64,000 nucleotides of DNA from Rhodospirillaceae bacterium (GCA_020638575.1 JACKIH010000003.1:1345501-1409500); one strand, 5' to 3'; positions 52,209-61,544 are shown, counted from the stretch's first letter. Notes: generated by a model from the sequence alone, not told the origin. Program-made: numbers and translations.

Positions 52209-53351
52209 CTAACCGTCCGACGAGTCGGTCTTTGCGGCCCTCGCCTCCAAAGCGGCGAGGCGCTTCTTGAACCCCTTGATGTCATCCTGGATGCGCCCGC
52301 TGCGCCGCAGGAACAAGATCTCCTGGACATAGTCGCCGCGCAGCTTGGCCGGTGTGCCGCTGTACATCACGCCATCCGGTACGTCGGTGCCGACGCCGGA
52401 TCCGGCCATGATGATCGCATCCGACCCGATCACCCGGTGGTCGGCGACCCCCACCTGGCCACCCAGCACGGTACGGCTGCCGATCACCGTGCTGCCGGAG
52501 ATGCCCGACTGGGCGGCGATCAGACAGTCCTCACCGATGCGCACGTTGTGCGCAACCTGCACAAGATTGTCGATCTTGGTGCCGCGGCCGATGCGCGTTT
52601 CGCCCAGGCCGCCGCGATCGACCGCGGAGCCGGCGCCGATCTCCACGTCGTCCTCCAGCACAACGGTGCCGAGCGAGGCGATGCGCCGGATGCCTTCGTT
52701 GCGCCCCACCGTCTCGCTGCTCCTGAGGGCCGGGCCCTCCTTGGCGCGCTCGATGGTGCTGACGTCCTCGGTGACGAAGCTGAACCCGTCGCCGCCGATC
52801 ACGCAGTTGGGCTGCAAGATCACCCGGTCGCCGATGCGCACGCGGTCGCCGATGCGGACCCCGGCGGCAATGCGGCACCCCGCCCCCAGCGTGACCTCCG
52901 CGCCGATGGTCACCTGGCCGGCCACCTGGGTGCCGGGACCGATGCGCGTGGCGTCGCCGATTACCGCCAGGGGGCCGATCCGCACGTCCTCGCCCAGGTC
53001 CACGCCGGCACCCAGCACCGCGCTCGGGTGGATGCCCGGGGCCAGAGACGGCGGCGGTTCGAAGGCTTCGGCCAGTCCGGCCATGGCCAGCCGCGGCCGG
53101 TCGAGCAGCAGCCAGTCGGTCACCTGGGGAGCGGTGAGCTTGCCGCGCATCGCCCGCGGTACGGCGGCGGCACGGGCGGCACTGGCGGCCAGGGCCTTCG
53201 CCCCGCCGGCATCCAGCACCAGCGCCAGCTGGTCGGCACCGGCGGCGGCCGGGTGGGCGAGGCCGCAGACCAGGCGTCGGCCGTCGCCCTCCACGTCTCC
53301 GCCGACCCGTTCGGCGAGTTCATGGAGGGTATAGGAAATCGCGGCGGCCAT
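52209..53351 (-). CDS. lpxD: UDP-3-O-acylglucosamine N-acyltransferase
   Basis: A 380-residue LpxD. An N-terminal uridine-binding domain (ISYTLHELAERVGGDVEGDG) is followed by a left-handed beta-helix of hexapeptide repeats (IHPSAVLGAGVDLGEDVRIGPLAVIGDATRIG onward), the catalytic His in NLVQVAHNVRIGEDCLIAAQSGISGSTVIG and a C-terminal helix. It adds the second 3-hydroxyacyl chain in lipid A synthesis. The ATG at 53351 is set by family similarity. It is divergent from the LptF/G gene and 162 nt upstream of ACP A on the same strand. Confidence 0.95.
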   Translation of the reverse strand: MAAAISYTLHELAERVGGDVEGDGRRLVCGLAHPAAAGADQLALVLDAGGAKALAASAARAAAVPRAMRGKLTAPQVTDWLLLDRPRLAMAGLAEAFEPPPSLAPGIHPSAVLGAGVDLGEDVRIGPLAVIGDATRIGPGTQVAGQVTIGAEVTLGAGCRIAAGVRIGDRVRIGDRVILQPNCVIGGDGFSFVTEDVSTIERAKEGPALRSSETVGRNEGIRRIASLGTVVLEDDVEIGAGSAVDRGGLGETRIGRGTKIDNLVQVAHNVRIGEDCLIAAQSGISGSTVIGSRTVLGGQVGVADHRVIGSDAIIMAGSGVGTDVPDGVMYSGTPAKLRGDYVQEILFLRRSGRIQDDIKGFKKRLAALEARAAKTDSSDG

Positions 53352-53532
53352 GGGCTCGCGTCCGTCTGCTGGGGGAAGGATTGGCACGCGATCGACCTGG
53401 GATCGCAGGCTCCGCACGCTAGCAGACGCACCGAACGGGTCCAGCGCTTTGTCGGCAACGCCAGGAGCGCACCGGCGGGCGTGGCGGACTGGCCGCTTGT
53501 TGCCGCCGTGGCCAGGAGCTATCACGCAGTCC

Positions 53533-54681
53533 ATGGGACGCCTGACCTTCTATTTCCTGTCGCAGCTCGGCAAGGCCGCGGGGTTCGCCACCTTGGTGCT
53601 GGTGCTGGTGGGCTGCTCGCTGTACTCCCAGCGCTACCTCGGCGACATCATCGAACATGGCCTGCCGCTCACCGTGTTCGGCCAGCTCGTGGTGTTCATG
53701 GTGCCGACCATGCTGGTGATCATGCTGCCGATCACGCTGGCCGGCAGCGTCCTGTTCATCTACGGCAAGCTGACCGAGGACAGCGAGGTCACCGTCGCCA
53801 AGGCGTGCGGCGTCAGCCAGCTCAAGCTCGCGGTGCCGGCGCTGATCGCCGCCCTGATCGGCGCGGCCATCAGCTACACCATGGCCTTCACGCTGATCCC
53901 GCAGAGCATCCAGGTGTTCCGCGACGTGCGCCAGGAACTGCGCAACACGCGGGTGGACACGCTGCTGCAGGCCGGCGTGTTCAACGAGGTGGTGGCCGGC
54001 CTCACCATCTATTTCGCAGAGCACAGCGCCGACGGCGTGCTCGCCCACATCCTCATCCACGACCAGCGCAGCGACGAGCGGCCGACCACGGTGATCGCCG
54101 CCCGCGCGGTGCTGGCCCAGACGCTCGACGCGCTGACGGTGCAGCTCCAGGACGGGGTGGTGCAGCGCCAGGTGCCCGGCGAAGACGAGCTGTCGACCAT
54201 CCGGTTCGACGCCTACACCTTCGATGTGGACCTGGACGACCTGATCTCGTCGGGCGGCATGAACGACATCGCGGTGCAGGAGCTGTCCACCGAGGAGCTG
54301 CTGTGGCCGCCCCCGGAGATCGAGCCCGGCAGCCCCGACTACCGCGAGCGCCTGGCGGAAGGCCACCAGCGCATCGCCACACCGCTCCTGTGCATCACGC
54401 TGACCTTGATCGCAACCGCCGGCGCCGTTGCCGGCACCCACCAGCGGCGCTTCCAGCGCAAGCGCTTCCTCACCGTCGGTGCCACCCTCGGCGTCCTGGT
54501 CATCGTCTATCACGGCGCCGTTGTGGCCGCCCGCTCCAACCTGGTGTTCATCCCGGCTTTCTACGCGCTGATGATCCTGCCGGGCCTGTGGGCGCTGCTG
54601 ATGCTGATGAATGCCGACGGCCGCTTCCGCGGCTGGCGGTCTTTCCTCGGCCGGCATTTCGGCTGGCTGCGCCCGGCCTGA
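53533..54681 (+). CDS. lptF: LptF/LptG-family LPS export permease
   Basis: A 382-residue YjgP/YjgQ-family permease. It has three N-terminal membrane helices (ATLVLVLVGCSLYSQRYLGDII, LVVFMVPTMLVIMLPITLAGSVLFIYGKLTEDSE, a coupling helix then LAVPALIAALIGAAISYTMAF), a periplasmic beta-jellyroll part and three C-terminal helices. It is part of the ABC exporter that lifts LPS from the inner membrane. The ELTVLRACGVS-type coupling segment (EVTVAKACGVSQLK) favours LptF; LptG cannot be excluded. A partner permease is not in the window. Confidence 0.85.
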   Translation: MGRLTFYFLSQLGKAAGFATLVLVLVGCSLYSQRYLGDIIEHGLPLTVFGQLVVFMVPTMLVIMLPITLAGSVLFIYGKLTEDSEVTVAKACGVSQLKLAVPALIAALIGAAISYTMAFTLIPQSIQVFRDVRQELRNTRVDTLLQAGVFNEVVAGLTIYFAEHSADGVLAHILIHDQRSDERPTTVIAARAVLAQTLDALTVQLQDGVVQRQVPGEDELSTIRFDAYTFDVDLDDLISSGGMNDIAVQELSTEELLWPPPEIEPGSPDYRERLAEGHQRIATPLLCITLTLIATAGAVAGTHQRRFQRKRFLTVGATLGVLVIVYHGAVVAARSNLVFIPAFYALMILPGLWALLMLMNADGRFRGWRSFLGRHFGWLRPA

Positions 54682-54697
54682 CCGCTGCCTGCGGAGC

Positions 54698-55687
54698 TCA
54701 GCGTCGGCGCCCGGAAAGGCGGGCCGCCAGGCCGTCGACCCGGCCGATCCAGGCCCAGTCCTGCGGCCGGGCCGCCACCTGGGAGGCCAGCCAGCGGTCG
54801 ATCCAGCGGGCGACCGCCAATTCGTCGCTGACGCTGGCGGTGGCCGGCAAGGCCAGCGGGGCGGCACTGGTGAGCACGAACCGCGCTCCGCCCTCTCGCG
54901 CCAGCCGCACCGGCAGCAGCACCGCCCCGTTGGTGCGCGCCAGGCGGACTGCGATGCGCAGCGGCAGCCCCGGCTCGTCGGACTTCGACGGCATGGTGAC
55001 CTCGCCGCCGGACCGTTCGTCCACCAGGATGCCCACCGCGCCGCCGTCGCGCAGATGGGTGACGGCGTCGCGCAGGCCGCGCTGGCCCTTTTCCATCAGC
55101 GCGGTCACGAAACGCCGGCGGATGCGCTTCAGGATGCCGTCGATCACCGGGTTCTTCTGCGGCCGGTAGAAGACGCCGATGCGCAAGCCGATGCCGGCAG
55201 CCGTCACCAGAAGCGCTTCCCAGTTGGAGAAATGGCCGCTGACGACGACCACCGGGCGGCCCGAGCGCATGGCCGCTTCCACCGCGTCCGGCGCGTCCAC
55301 CCGCACCCGCCCGGCATCCCACAGCCGCTGGACCACGGCGTATTCCGCCAGGGTGCGGCCGAAATTGATCACCGCCTCGCGGGCACCGTGGCGCGCTGCC
55401 TCGGCCGGCCAGCCCAACTCGGCCAGGCGTCCCTCGATATCGCGCACCAGACGGGGTATCAGACGGCTCGCCACGGCGCCGCAGAAGCCGCCGAACCCCG
55501 ACACCCAGTCGATCGGCATACGCCGGCCCATGGCCAGGATCGCCCGCGCCAGCCCGGCTTCCAGCGGAAACACGATGTTGCGTTGGCGCCATGCCCGGCG
55601 GCTGCGGCGGCGGTGATGGCGCGCCCAGGCGGCAGCACGGGCAGCGGCGCGGGCGTCGGCCGCAGGCTCCGTGGGGGCTCCGCTCAT
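54698..55687 (-). CDS. LpxL/LpxM-type lipid A acyltransferase, copy 1
   Basis: A 329-residue lysophospholipid acyltransferase-fold enzyme. It has the HX4E catalytic motif in VSGHFSNWEALL, GIGLRIGVFYRPQKNPVID, GILVDERSGGEVTMPS and PLRIAVRLARTNGAVLLPV. It would transfer a secondary acyl chain to lipid A at the membrane. The first 45 residues are Ala- and Arg-rich. The ATG at 55687 overlaps the stop of the second acyltransferase gene (ATGA), so both are made from one transcript. Confidence 0.88.
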   Translation of the reverse strand: MSGAPTEPAADARAAARAAAWARHHRRRSRRAWRQRNIVFPLEAGLARAILAMGRRMPIDWVSGFGGFCGAVASRLIPRLVRDIEGRLAELGWPAEAARHGAREAVINFGRTLAEYAVVQRLWDAGRVRVDAPDAVEAAMRSGRPVVVVSGHFSNWEALLVTAAGIGLRIGVFYRPQKNPVIDGILKRIRRRFVTALMEKGQRGLRDAVTHLRDGGAVGILVDERSGGEVTMPSKSDEPGLPLRIAVRLARTNGAVLLPVRLAREGGARFVLTSAAPLALPATASVSDELAVARWIDRWLASQVAARPQDWAWIGRVDGLAARLSGRRR

Positions 55688-56592
55688 TGGTCCCAGCGGC
55701 GGTGCGGCCACAGCCACTGCTCCGGCCGCGCGCGGATCCAAGCTTCGATGCAGGCATTGACCTGCCCCATCAGGTCGCGCACGCGCTCCTCGCGCGTGCC
55801 CACCTCAGGGATCGCCAGGGGTGGCTCGCAGGTGACGCGGAAGCGGGCGCGCTCCAGCCGCTCCACGCGTACCGGCACCACAAGGCAGTCGATGCGGGTG
55901 GCGATCTGCGCCAGCACGGTGCCGGTCAGGGCCGGCTTGCCGAATAGCGGGATGGGCAGCCCATAGGCCCGCTTCTGGTCGACCAGCATGGCGATGCGGC
56001 CACCGGCGCGCACCTCCCCCAGCACCGCCTGCACCGATTCCGCCCCGCGCACCACGAGGTCGACGCCGCAGGCTTCCCGGATCTCCCGGATGATGCGATC
56101 GACAAAGCGGTTGTTGGGCGGCCGGTAGATCGCCTTGACCCGCAGGTTGTGGCGGGCACCCAATGCCGGCCCCACCTCCCAGTGCCCGGTATGGGCGCTG
56201 AAGAAGATCACGGGCCGCGGCTGCGTCAGCACGTCCTTGGCGATCTCGATATTGCCGATCTCGATACGGTCGCTGCCGGCCAGACGCGTCAGGTGGGGGT
56301 ATTCCGCGCCGATGCGGCCGAGATGCGCCCACATGTCCGACAAGATGCGTTCGCGCTCGGCTGCGCTCTTCTCCGGGAAGGCGATGGCCAGGTTGGCACG
56401 GGCGCGGGCGGACGCGGTGCGCGCCCACCGTCCGGCACGGCGGCCGGCCCAGGCACCGAAATCCGACGCCCGGTCCACCGGCAGCAGGCGCACCAGAAAG
56501 AACACGGTGTGGATCGCGGCACCGATCAGCGGATGCCACAGCCAGTAGCGGCGCCACGACGCCGATGGAAAAGGTCTGGGCCGCGTCGCCAC
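55684..56592 (-). CDS. LpxL/LpxM-type lipid A acyltransferase, copy 2
   Basis: A 302-residue acyltransferase with an N-terminal membrane helix (LIGAAIHTVFFLVRLLP), ANLAIAFPEKSAAERERI, the HX4E motif in FSAHTGHWEVGPAL, IYRPPNNRFVDRIIRE, IAMLVDQKRAYGLPIPLFG and the terminal RPEQWLWPHRRW motif. It is closer than copy 1 to classical LpxL. It lies between ketosynthase B (75 nt upstream) and copy 1. The two acyltransferases may add different secondary chains. Confidence 0.92.
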   Translation of the reverse strand: MATRPRPFPSASWRRYWLWHPLIGAAIHTVFFLVRLLPVDRASDFGAWAGRRAGRWARTASARARANLAIAFPEKSAAERERILSDMWAHLGRIGAEYPHLTRLAGSDRIEIGNIEIAKDVLTQPRPVIFFSAHTGHWEVGPALGARHNLRVKAIYRPPNNRFVDRIIREIREACGVDLVVRGAESVQAVLGEVRAGGRIAMLVDQKRAYGLPIPLFGKPALTGTVLAQIATRIDCLVVPVRVERLERARFRVTCEPPLAIPEVGTREERVRDLMGQVNACIEAWIRARPEQWLWPHRRWDQ

Positions 56593-56667
56593 GCTGTTCC
56601 CCTAGGCCAATCGACAGTTGTCAGCCCTGGGTGGGCTGTGCGCTCCGGAGGGTGGGACATAGGCCCA

Positions 56668-57879
56668 TCACGCGACGGTTCCCAGCACCAGCACCGCGTT
56701 GAGCCCGCCGAAGGCAAACGAGTTGGTGGCGGCCGCCCGGAACGACTTGGGGCGCGGACCCTCGGTCACGTAGTCGAGGTCGCAATCCGGATCGGGCTCG
56801 GTGAAATTGGCGGTCGGCGGCATCACCTGGTCGGCCACCGCCTTGGCGGTCACCAGGCATTCGATGGCACCGGTACCGCCAAGCGCGTGGCCGTGCACCG
56901 CCTTGGTGGAACTGACCCCGAGCCCTTCGGCCAGCGGCCCGAACACCTGCCGGATCGCCTGGGTCTCGTTCACGTCGTTGGCCTGGGTGCCGGTGCCGTG
57001 GGCGTTGATGTAGCCCACGTCCTGCAGTCCCAGGCCGGCTTCCCTGATGGCGCCGGCGAGCGCGCGGGCCGCTCCCTCCGCGGAAGGCTCCAGCAGGGAA
57101 TGGGCATCCGACGACAGGCCGTAGCCGAGGATTTCCGCATAGATGCGGGCGCCGCGCGCCTTGGCCCGATCCAGGTCTTCCAACACCAGGATGGCGGCTC
57201 CCTCGCCCAGCACGAAGCCTTGGCGGTCCTTGCTGAAGGGCCGGCAGGAGAACGGGTCCATCACCCGGAGCGCCCACCACGGCGGCAGGCTGCCATAGGT
57301 GAACAGCGCTTCCGACCCGCCGGTGATGGCGGCGTCGGCACGGCCGCTGCGCACCATCCAATAGGCTTCGCCGATGGCGTGGGTGGACGACGAGCAGGCG
57401 CTGGTGACGGTGAACGCCGGACCGCGGATGCCGAACTCCATGGTGATGTTCGACGTGGCGGCACTGGGCATCAGGCGCGGCACCGTGCTGGGATGCACGC
57501 GGGTCTGCCCTTCGCCGTAGACCCGGCGGGCCGAGGCATCGATGGTGGTGGAGCCGCCGATGCCGGTGCCGGTCACCACCGCCAGGCGCTCGTTCAGATC
57601 GGCGGCACCGGGGTCGATGCCGCTGTCGGCCACCGCCTCGCGGGCCGCCACCAGGGCATACTGGGAAAACGGATCGTAGGCCGGCAACAGCCGCGGATCG
57701 AAATGCTCGTCCGGCCGGAAGTTGCGCACCTGGGCGCCGATCTTGATCTTCAGCGGTTCGGCGATGCCGGTGATCTCGGCGATGCCGGACCGGCCTTCGC
57801 GGATGGCGGGCCAGGCCTCCGCCACGGAATTCCCGCAGGCGGTAACGCAGCCGAGCCCGGTGATCGCAACACGTGCCAT
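56668..57879 (-). CDS. Beta-ketoacyl-ACP synthase (KAS II type), copy B
   Basis: A 403-residue FabF-like ketosynthase: ARVAITGLGCVTACGNSVAEAWPAIREGRSGI, catalytic Cys in VTSACSSSTHAIGEAYWMVRSGR, His in INAHGTGTQANDVNETQAI and STKAVHGHALGGTGAIE. It shares long stretches with copy A, including DPDCDLDYV near the end. The start at 57879 has GGGGGTG upstream at good spacing; ATGs a few codons before are possible. It lies 39 nt after ACP B and ahead of two lipid A acyltransferases. Confidence 0.9.
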   Translation of the reverse strand: MARVAITGLGCVTACGNSVAEAWPAIREGRSGIAEITGIAEPLKIKIGAQVRNFRPDEHFDPRLLPAYDPFSQYALVAAREAVADSGIDPGAADLNERLAVVTGTGIGGSTTIDASARRVYGEGQTRVHPSTVPRLMPSAATSNITMEFGIRGPAFTVTSACSSSTHAIGEAYWMVRSGRADAAITGGSEALFTYGSLPPWWALRVMDPFSCRPFSKDRQGFVLGEGAAILVLEDLDRAKARGARIYAEILGYGLSSDAHSLLEPSAEGAARALAGAIREAGLGLQDVGYINAHGTGTQANDVNETQAIRQVFGPLAEGLGVSSTKAVHGHALGGTGAIECLVTAKAVADQVMPPTANFTEPDPDCDLDYVTEGPRPKSFRAAATNSFAFGGLNAVLVLGTVA

Positions 57880-57918
57880 GCCCATCACCCCCTTGGCCTA
57901 CCCTGGGCGACCGATGGC

Positions 57919-58182
57919 TCAGGCGTTGGCCGCGGCCTGCTCCTTTTCCGCAATCAGGCGCCGCACACCGTCGACGATATCCCCCATGGTCTCCAGCTTG
58001 AAGGCGTCCTCTTCCTGGGGGATGTCGATGTCGAAGCTGTCCTCGATGGCGAAGATGATCTCGACGAGATCGACAGACTGGATGTCCACCTCGTCCAGGC
58101 GCGTCTCACGCGTCAGCGAGGCTCGGTCCAGCCGCCGTTCCTTGGCGATGATGTCGAAGATCTTGTCCTGAACGTCGTCCAT
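57919..58182 (-). CDS. Acyl carrier protein, copy B
   Basis: An 87-residue ACP, MDDVQDKIFDIIAKERRLDRASL, with the phosphopantetheine Ser at residue 36 in VDIQSVDLVEIIFAIEDSF, where the usual DSL reads QSV. It is clearly a paralogue of the ACP at 51786, sharing IIFAIED and the FKL...DIVDGV C-terminal half. It is the first gene of the minus-strand run ACP-KAS-acyltransferase-acyltransferase. Confidence 0.9.
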   Translation of the reverse strand: MDDVQDKIFDIIAKERRLDRASLTRETRLDEVDIQSVDLVEIIFAIEDSFDIDIPQEEDAFKLETMGDIVDGVRRLIAEKEQAAANA

Positions 58183-58490
58183 GGGGGTCCGTCTCTGGTG
58201 GGACAGTGCGCCGTTGCGTACTGTGAAAACCGGCCGGCGCGTGGGCGGACTGCTGAACCTAATGGCAGATCCCACCGCCGTTCGGGCCAAGCGCCCGGAC
58301 TGGCTTGAGCGCGGATGGCTATACCACATTCTTACTCGCGCGCCAGCCTTGTGAACATGTGGCCACGGCCGGCCGGAACCGCGGGCGGGCCCGCCGAGCG
58401 ACCGACCGGAGTTTGCCGATTCACCTGCCGCGGCATTGACGCTACCGTGGCGCAACCGTACCGATGGACCCGTCGAAAGGGAACCCGCCC
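58183..58490. other. Divergent intergenic region, no gene seen
   Basis: 308 nt between ACP B (minus) and the small lipoprotein (plus). A minus-strand stretch near 58315-58335 with GTGGTATAGCC could be part of the ACP B promoter, but no clear paired elements stand out. No coding signal on either strand. Confidence 0.4.
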
Positions 58491-58718
58491 ATGACCATCG
58501 CCGAGCCCGGATTCGCCGGCCGCCAAGGCACCCGTCGGCCCCGTGCCGCCTTCGTTGCGTTGGCGGGGGCACTGCTGCTGGCCGCCTGCCAGACCGCAGC
58601 ACCGCCGCCCCCGCCGCCGGAGGAGGAAAATCCCAGCGCCTGCAGCCGCACCTACACCGGCGGGGCCGCTTCGGCATTGGCCAACTCGCCGCAGGGCTGC
58701 GCCGTCGCCCCACCCTGA
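58491..58718 (+). CDS. Small lipoprotein of unknown function
   Basis: A 75-residue lipoprotein. A basic start and hydrophobic stretch (AAFVALAGALLLAAC) end in a lipobox Cys near residue 33, followed by a PPPPPPEEENP spacer and a short tail with two further Cys (SACSRTYTGG, QGCAVAPP) that may form a disulfide. AAAGGGAA precedes the ATG at 58491; an in-frame ATG at 58464 is less likely. Function unknown. gltX starts 42 nt downstream. Confidence 0.7.
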   Translation: MTIAEPGFAGRQGTRRPRAAFVALAGALLLAACQTAAPPPPPPEEENPSACSRTYTGGAASALANSPQGCAVAPP

Positions 58719-58759
58719 CGATCAGCCCCCGCCAACCCTGAAACCAGCAGGCCCAAGCT

Positions 58760-60103
58760 GTGCCTCCCGTCACCCGATTCGCCCCCAGTCCAACCGGCCT
58801 GCTGCATGTCGGCAATGCGCGCACCGCCCTGGTGGCGTGGTTGTTCGTGCGCAGCCAGGGCGGCCGCTTCGTGCTGCGGCTGGACGACACCGATACCGAG
58901 CGCTCCACGCCGGAGTTCGCGGCCGCCATCGAACGCGACCTGGCGTGGCTGGGGCTCGACTGGGATGCTTTCGAGCGCCAGTCGGACCGCACAGCCGCCT
59001 ATGAGGACGGCATCGCGCGCCTGAAGGCGGCCGGGCACCTCTACCCGTGCTACGAGACGGCCGAGGAACTCCACCTCAAACGCCGCACGCTCTTGGCGCG
59101 CGGCCGGCCGCCGCTTTACGACCGGGCGGCGCTCGCCCTCACCGCGGCGGACCGCCAGCGCCTGGAAGCCGCCGGACGCCGCCCCCACTGGCGCTTCAAG
59201 CTCGACCATGGCTCCATCCAATGGCAGGACGCGGTGCGCGGCCCGGTGCAGTTCAACGGTGCGGACCTGTCGGACCCGGTGGTGATCCGCGAGGACGGGC
59301 GGCCGCTCTACCACCTGTGCTCGGTGATCGACGATGTGGGGCTGGGCATCACCCATGTGGTGCGCGGCGAAGACCACGTCACCAACACCGCCTGGCACGT
59401 GCAGATGTTCCAGGCCCTGGGGGCCGAGCCGCCGGCCTTCGCGCACCTGCCGCTGCTCGCCGACGCCGAGGGCAAGGGCCTGTCCAAGCGCATCGGCAGC
59501 CTCAGCCTGGCGGCATTGCGCGAGGAGGAGGGGCTGGAGCCCATGGCGGTGGCGGCGGTGCTGGCGCGCGTCGGCACGTCCTTGCCGGTGGAGCCGCTGA
59601 CCAGCCTGGCGCCGCTGGTCGAGAGCTTCGATTTCGGCCATTTCGCCCGCGCCACCCCCAAGCTCGATCCCGCGGAGTTCGTGCGCATCAACGCCAAGCT
59701 GCTGCACGCCATCCCCTTCGACCATGTGTCCGAACGGGTGGCGGCCCTCGGTGTGGAGGGCATGGACCAAGCCTTCTGGGATGCCGTGCACCCCAATATC
59801 GAACGCCTCGGCGACCTGGTGGACTGGTGGCGGGTGGCCAAGGGACCGATCACTCCGGTGGCGGACGACCCGGCCTACCTGGCCGAGGCAGCAGGCCTGC
59901 TGCCGGCCGAACCGTGGGACGCGGAAACCTGGAAGGGCTGGACCGCGGCGCTGAAGGCGGCCACCGGGCGCAAGGGCAAGGCCCTGTTCCTGCCGCTGCG
60001 CCTGGCACTCACCGGGCGTAGCGCGGGACCGGAAATGGCGGCCCTGCTCCCGCTGATCGGCCGGGCACGCGCCCATGCCCGTTTGTGTGGCACGGCCGCG
60101 TAG
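58760..60103 (+). CDS. gltX: Glutamate-tRNA ligase
   Basis: A 447-residue class I synthetase. It has [24 protein letters not shown] (HIGH-type motif as HVGN), [25 protein letters not shown], the KMSKS counterpart [12 protein letters not shown] and the [10 protein letters not shown] tRNA-contact region. It charges tRNA-Glu (and perhaps tRNA-Gln before transamidation). Start GTG at 58760. An AT-rich islet follows directly after its stop, then cysS. Confidence 0.94.
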   Translation: MPPVTRFAPSPTGLLHVGNARTALVAWLFVRSQGGRFVLRLDDTDTERSTPEFAAAIERDLAWLGLDWDAFERQSDRTAAYEDGIARLKAAGHLYPCYETAEELHLKRRTLLARGRPPLYDRAALALTAADRQRLEAAGRRPHWRFKLDHGSIQWQDAVRGPVQFNGADLSDPVVIREDGRPLYHLCSVIDDVGLGITHVVRGEDHVTNTAWHVQMFQALGAEPPAFAHLPLLADAEGKGLSKRIGSLSLAALREEEGLEPMAVAAVLARVGTSLPVEPLTSLAPLVESFDFGHFARATPKLDPAEFVRINAKLLHAIPFDHVSERVAALGVEGMDQAFWDAVHPNIERLGDLVDWWRVAKGPITPVADDPAYLAEAAGLLPAEPWDAETWKGWTAALKAATGRKGKALFLPLRLALTGRSAGPEMAALLPLIGRARAHARLCGTAA

Positions 60104-60209
60104 GCTGAGATCGAGCTTGCAGATCCAACCACTGCCATAGGTCGTTGAACTCCTGGAGTTTGCATATAGGATCATATTCTAATGAAAGCCATTTCTGGCG
60201 AGGCTTAGT

Positions 60210-60689
60210 ATGAGAGTTCGGCGCATTGTTCTGGAGAGTAAAGAAATCGAGTCAGACACCGAATGGAGGACAGTTGACCTGACCCACAAATACGCCCCGA
60301 TATTTACCAGGACTAAGCCCATTCGAGCGGGATGGAAGTGGCGGTCGGCTAGAGTCAGAAGCACCAACAGACAATATATCTTGTTAGCAGAGTGCAATCC
60401 TGGTCGTGACAATTGGAAGGCAGCGCTCTTGATGATTGAACAGAATGGCAATGCCTCGGTGGTTGGGCGTTTTGAACATCACGGCACTCATCCTGGCTTG
60501 CATGTGCATAGCCATTGCCAACGCAGTGGAATTGAACTTGGTCCCTCCGGCCTTGATGATCTGGTACGAATTCCAAAGGTAGGCCGCGGATCCTATCATC
60601 GGCGCCAGATCGCATGGACCGAAACTGCTTTTTGGGAAGCTGCGAAACGTTTCTTTCGCGTGAAAGAACCGAAAGGAACTTTGCTGTGA
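60210..60689 (+). CDS. Unknown islet protein, 159 residues
   Basis: The product begins MRVRRIVLESKEIESDTEWRT and has a repeated basic/aromatic start (GWKWRSARVRS), QYILLAECNPGRDNWKAALLMIEQ, then a His-rich VGRFEHHGTHPGLHVHSHCQRSGIELGPSG and a C-terminal helix AFWEAAKRFFRV. The HVHSHC cluster may bind metal or be catalytic. I do not recognise the family. GGCGAGG lies before the ATG. Its stop overlaps the next gene's GTG (GTGA), so the two are co-translated and probably work together. Codon use is foreign to the neighbourhood. Confidence 0.75.
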   Translation: MRVRRIVLESKEIESDTEWRTVDLTHKYAPIFTRTKPIRAGWKWRSARVRSTNRQYILLAECNPGRDNWKAALLMIEQNGNASVVGRFEHHGTHPGLHVHSHCQRSGIELGPSGLDDLVRIPKVGRGSYHRRQIAWTETAFWEAAKRFFRVKEPKGTLL

Positions 60690-61495
60690 TCAACTATCAT
60701 GGTGTCAAGAAATTTCTATGCGACACTTTCTGTTCTTCGATCGAAATCCATCCAGTTCCAAGTGGATTCGCGATCAGCACATGGTTCTCCGACAGATCTG
60801 GCGACCCCATTGGGTGTTTTTTGACTGAAGAAAGCGATGGATACAGAGTTGAAGATGATGGTGAATATCTTGCCCGATTGATTGCAACAGGCGTCCAGGT
60901 AGATCAAGGCCAACGTGCCCAGATCTTAGACGCTATCCTTGAACAAGGTGATGCTACTTGGGATCGGGACACTTTTGAGATTCGGAGTGACGTATTCCCG
61001 GAAACTGAAGTAGGGGCGCGGCTGATCAAGTTCTTGTCAACCCTGATTCGTGTTAGAGACCTAGAACTCCTAACACGAGACGTAGTTAGATCAACGTTCC
61101 ATGACGACGTTCTGTCTGCCTTGGAACGGCGATACAGTCACTCTATGGATTTCTGCGAGAATCAGCCCGTTGACGAAACGCTTGCAGAATTCCCGCCCGA
61201 TTTGGTTATTCGGCATAAACATGTAGAGGGAGCGGCGATTGGCGCACTATATTTCGTGACATCAAACGATAAATTAAACGAAGCTCTACTATTGCAAATG
61301 GAAGCAGACAGGCTCAACCGGCAGGATCTACGAATCATTGCCCTCATTGAGGATTCTGACATGCGCACTATTAGCAAGAAGAAATTCCAGCGCGCCCAAA
61401 ATCGATCTCTGTCTATGCCGATATTCAGAGGAGACGAGGATGCAGCTATTCGCAGAATCGGTCGTGACCTAGCCATCGCGGGGTCGCATGCATAG
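60686..61495 (+). CDS. DUF1828/DUF1829-type protein of the islet
   Basis: A 269-residue protein starting at GTG 60686 with AAAGGA upstream; the in-frame ATG at 60614 lies inside the previous gene and is rejected. The N-terminal half (FCSSIEIHPVPSGFAISTWFSDRSGDPIGCFLTEESDGYRVEDDGEYLARLIATGV) fits DUF1828. The C-terminal half (FHDDVLSALERRYSH and PPDLVIRHKHVEGAAIGALYFVTSNDKLNEALLLQME) fits DUF1829. Such proteins occur on phages and islands with poorly known, possibly defence or toxin-antitoxin-like roles. Family assignment is by pattern only. Confidence 0.72.
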   Translation: MINYHGVKKFLCDTFCSSIEIHPVPSGFAISTWFSDRSGDPIGCFLTEESDGYRVEDDGEYLARLIATGVQVDQGQRAQILDAILEQGDATWDRDTFEIRSDVFPETEVGARLIKFLSTLIRVRDLELLTRDVVRSTFHDDVLSALERRYSHSMDFCENQPVDETLAEFPPDLVIRHKHVEGAAIGALYFVTSNDKLNEALLLQMEADRLNRQDLRIIALIEDSDMRTISKKKFQRAQNRSLSMPIFRGDEDAAIRRIGRDLAIAGSHA

Positions 61496-61544
61496 CATTG
61501 GCTGACTTGGGCCAATATGACCGACCCGCAAGCGTAGCAGTGCC

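Larger units (their letters stand above)
60104..61544 (+). other. AT-rich two-gene islet between gltX and cysS
   Basis: From just after the gltX stop to just before the cysS start, base composition and codon use change abruptly: many A/T third positions, codons such as ATA, AGA and TTA that are rare elsewhere in the window. It holds two overlapping genes. No integrase, direct repeats or tRNA were found at its edges. This indicates horizontal acquisition of a small accessory module. Confidence 0.8.

Noticed and set aside
60104..61544. Prophage or integrative element between gltX and cysS
   Set aside because: No integrase, phage structural gene, tRNA or flanking direct repeat was found; only two small genes are present.
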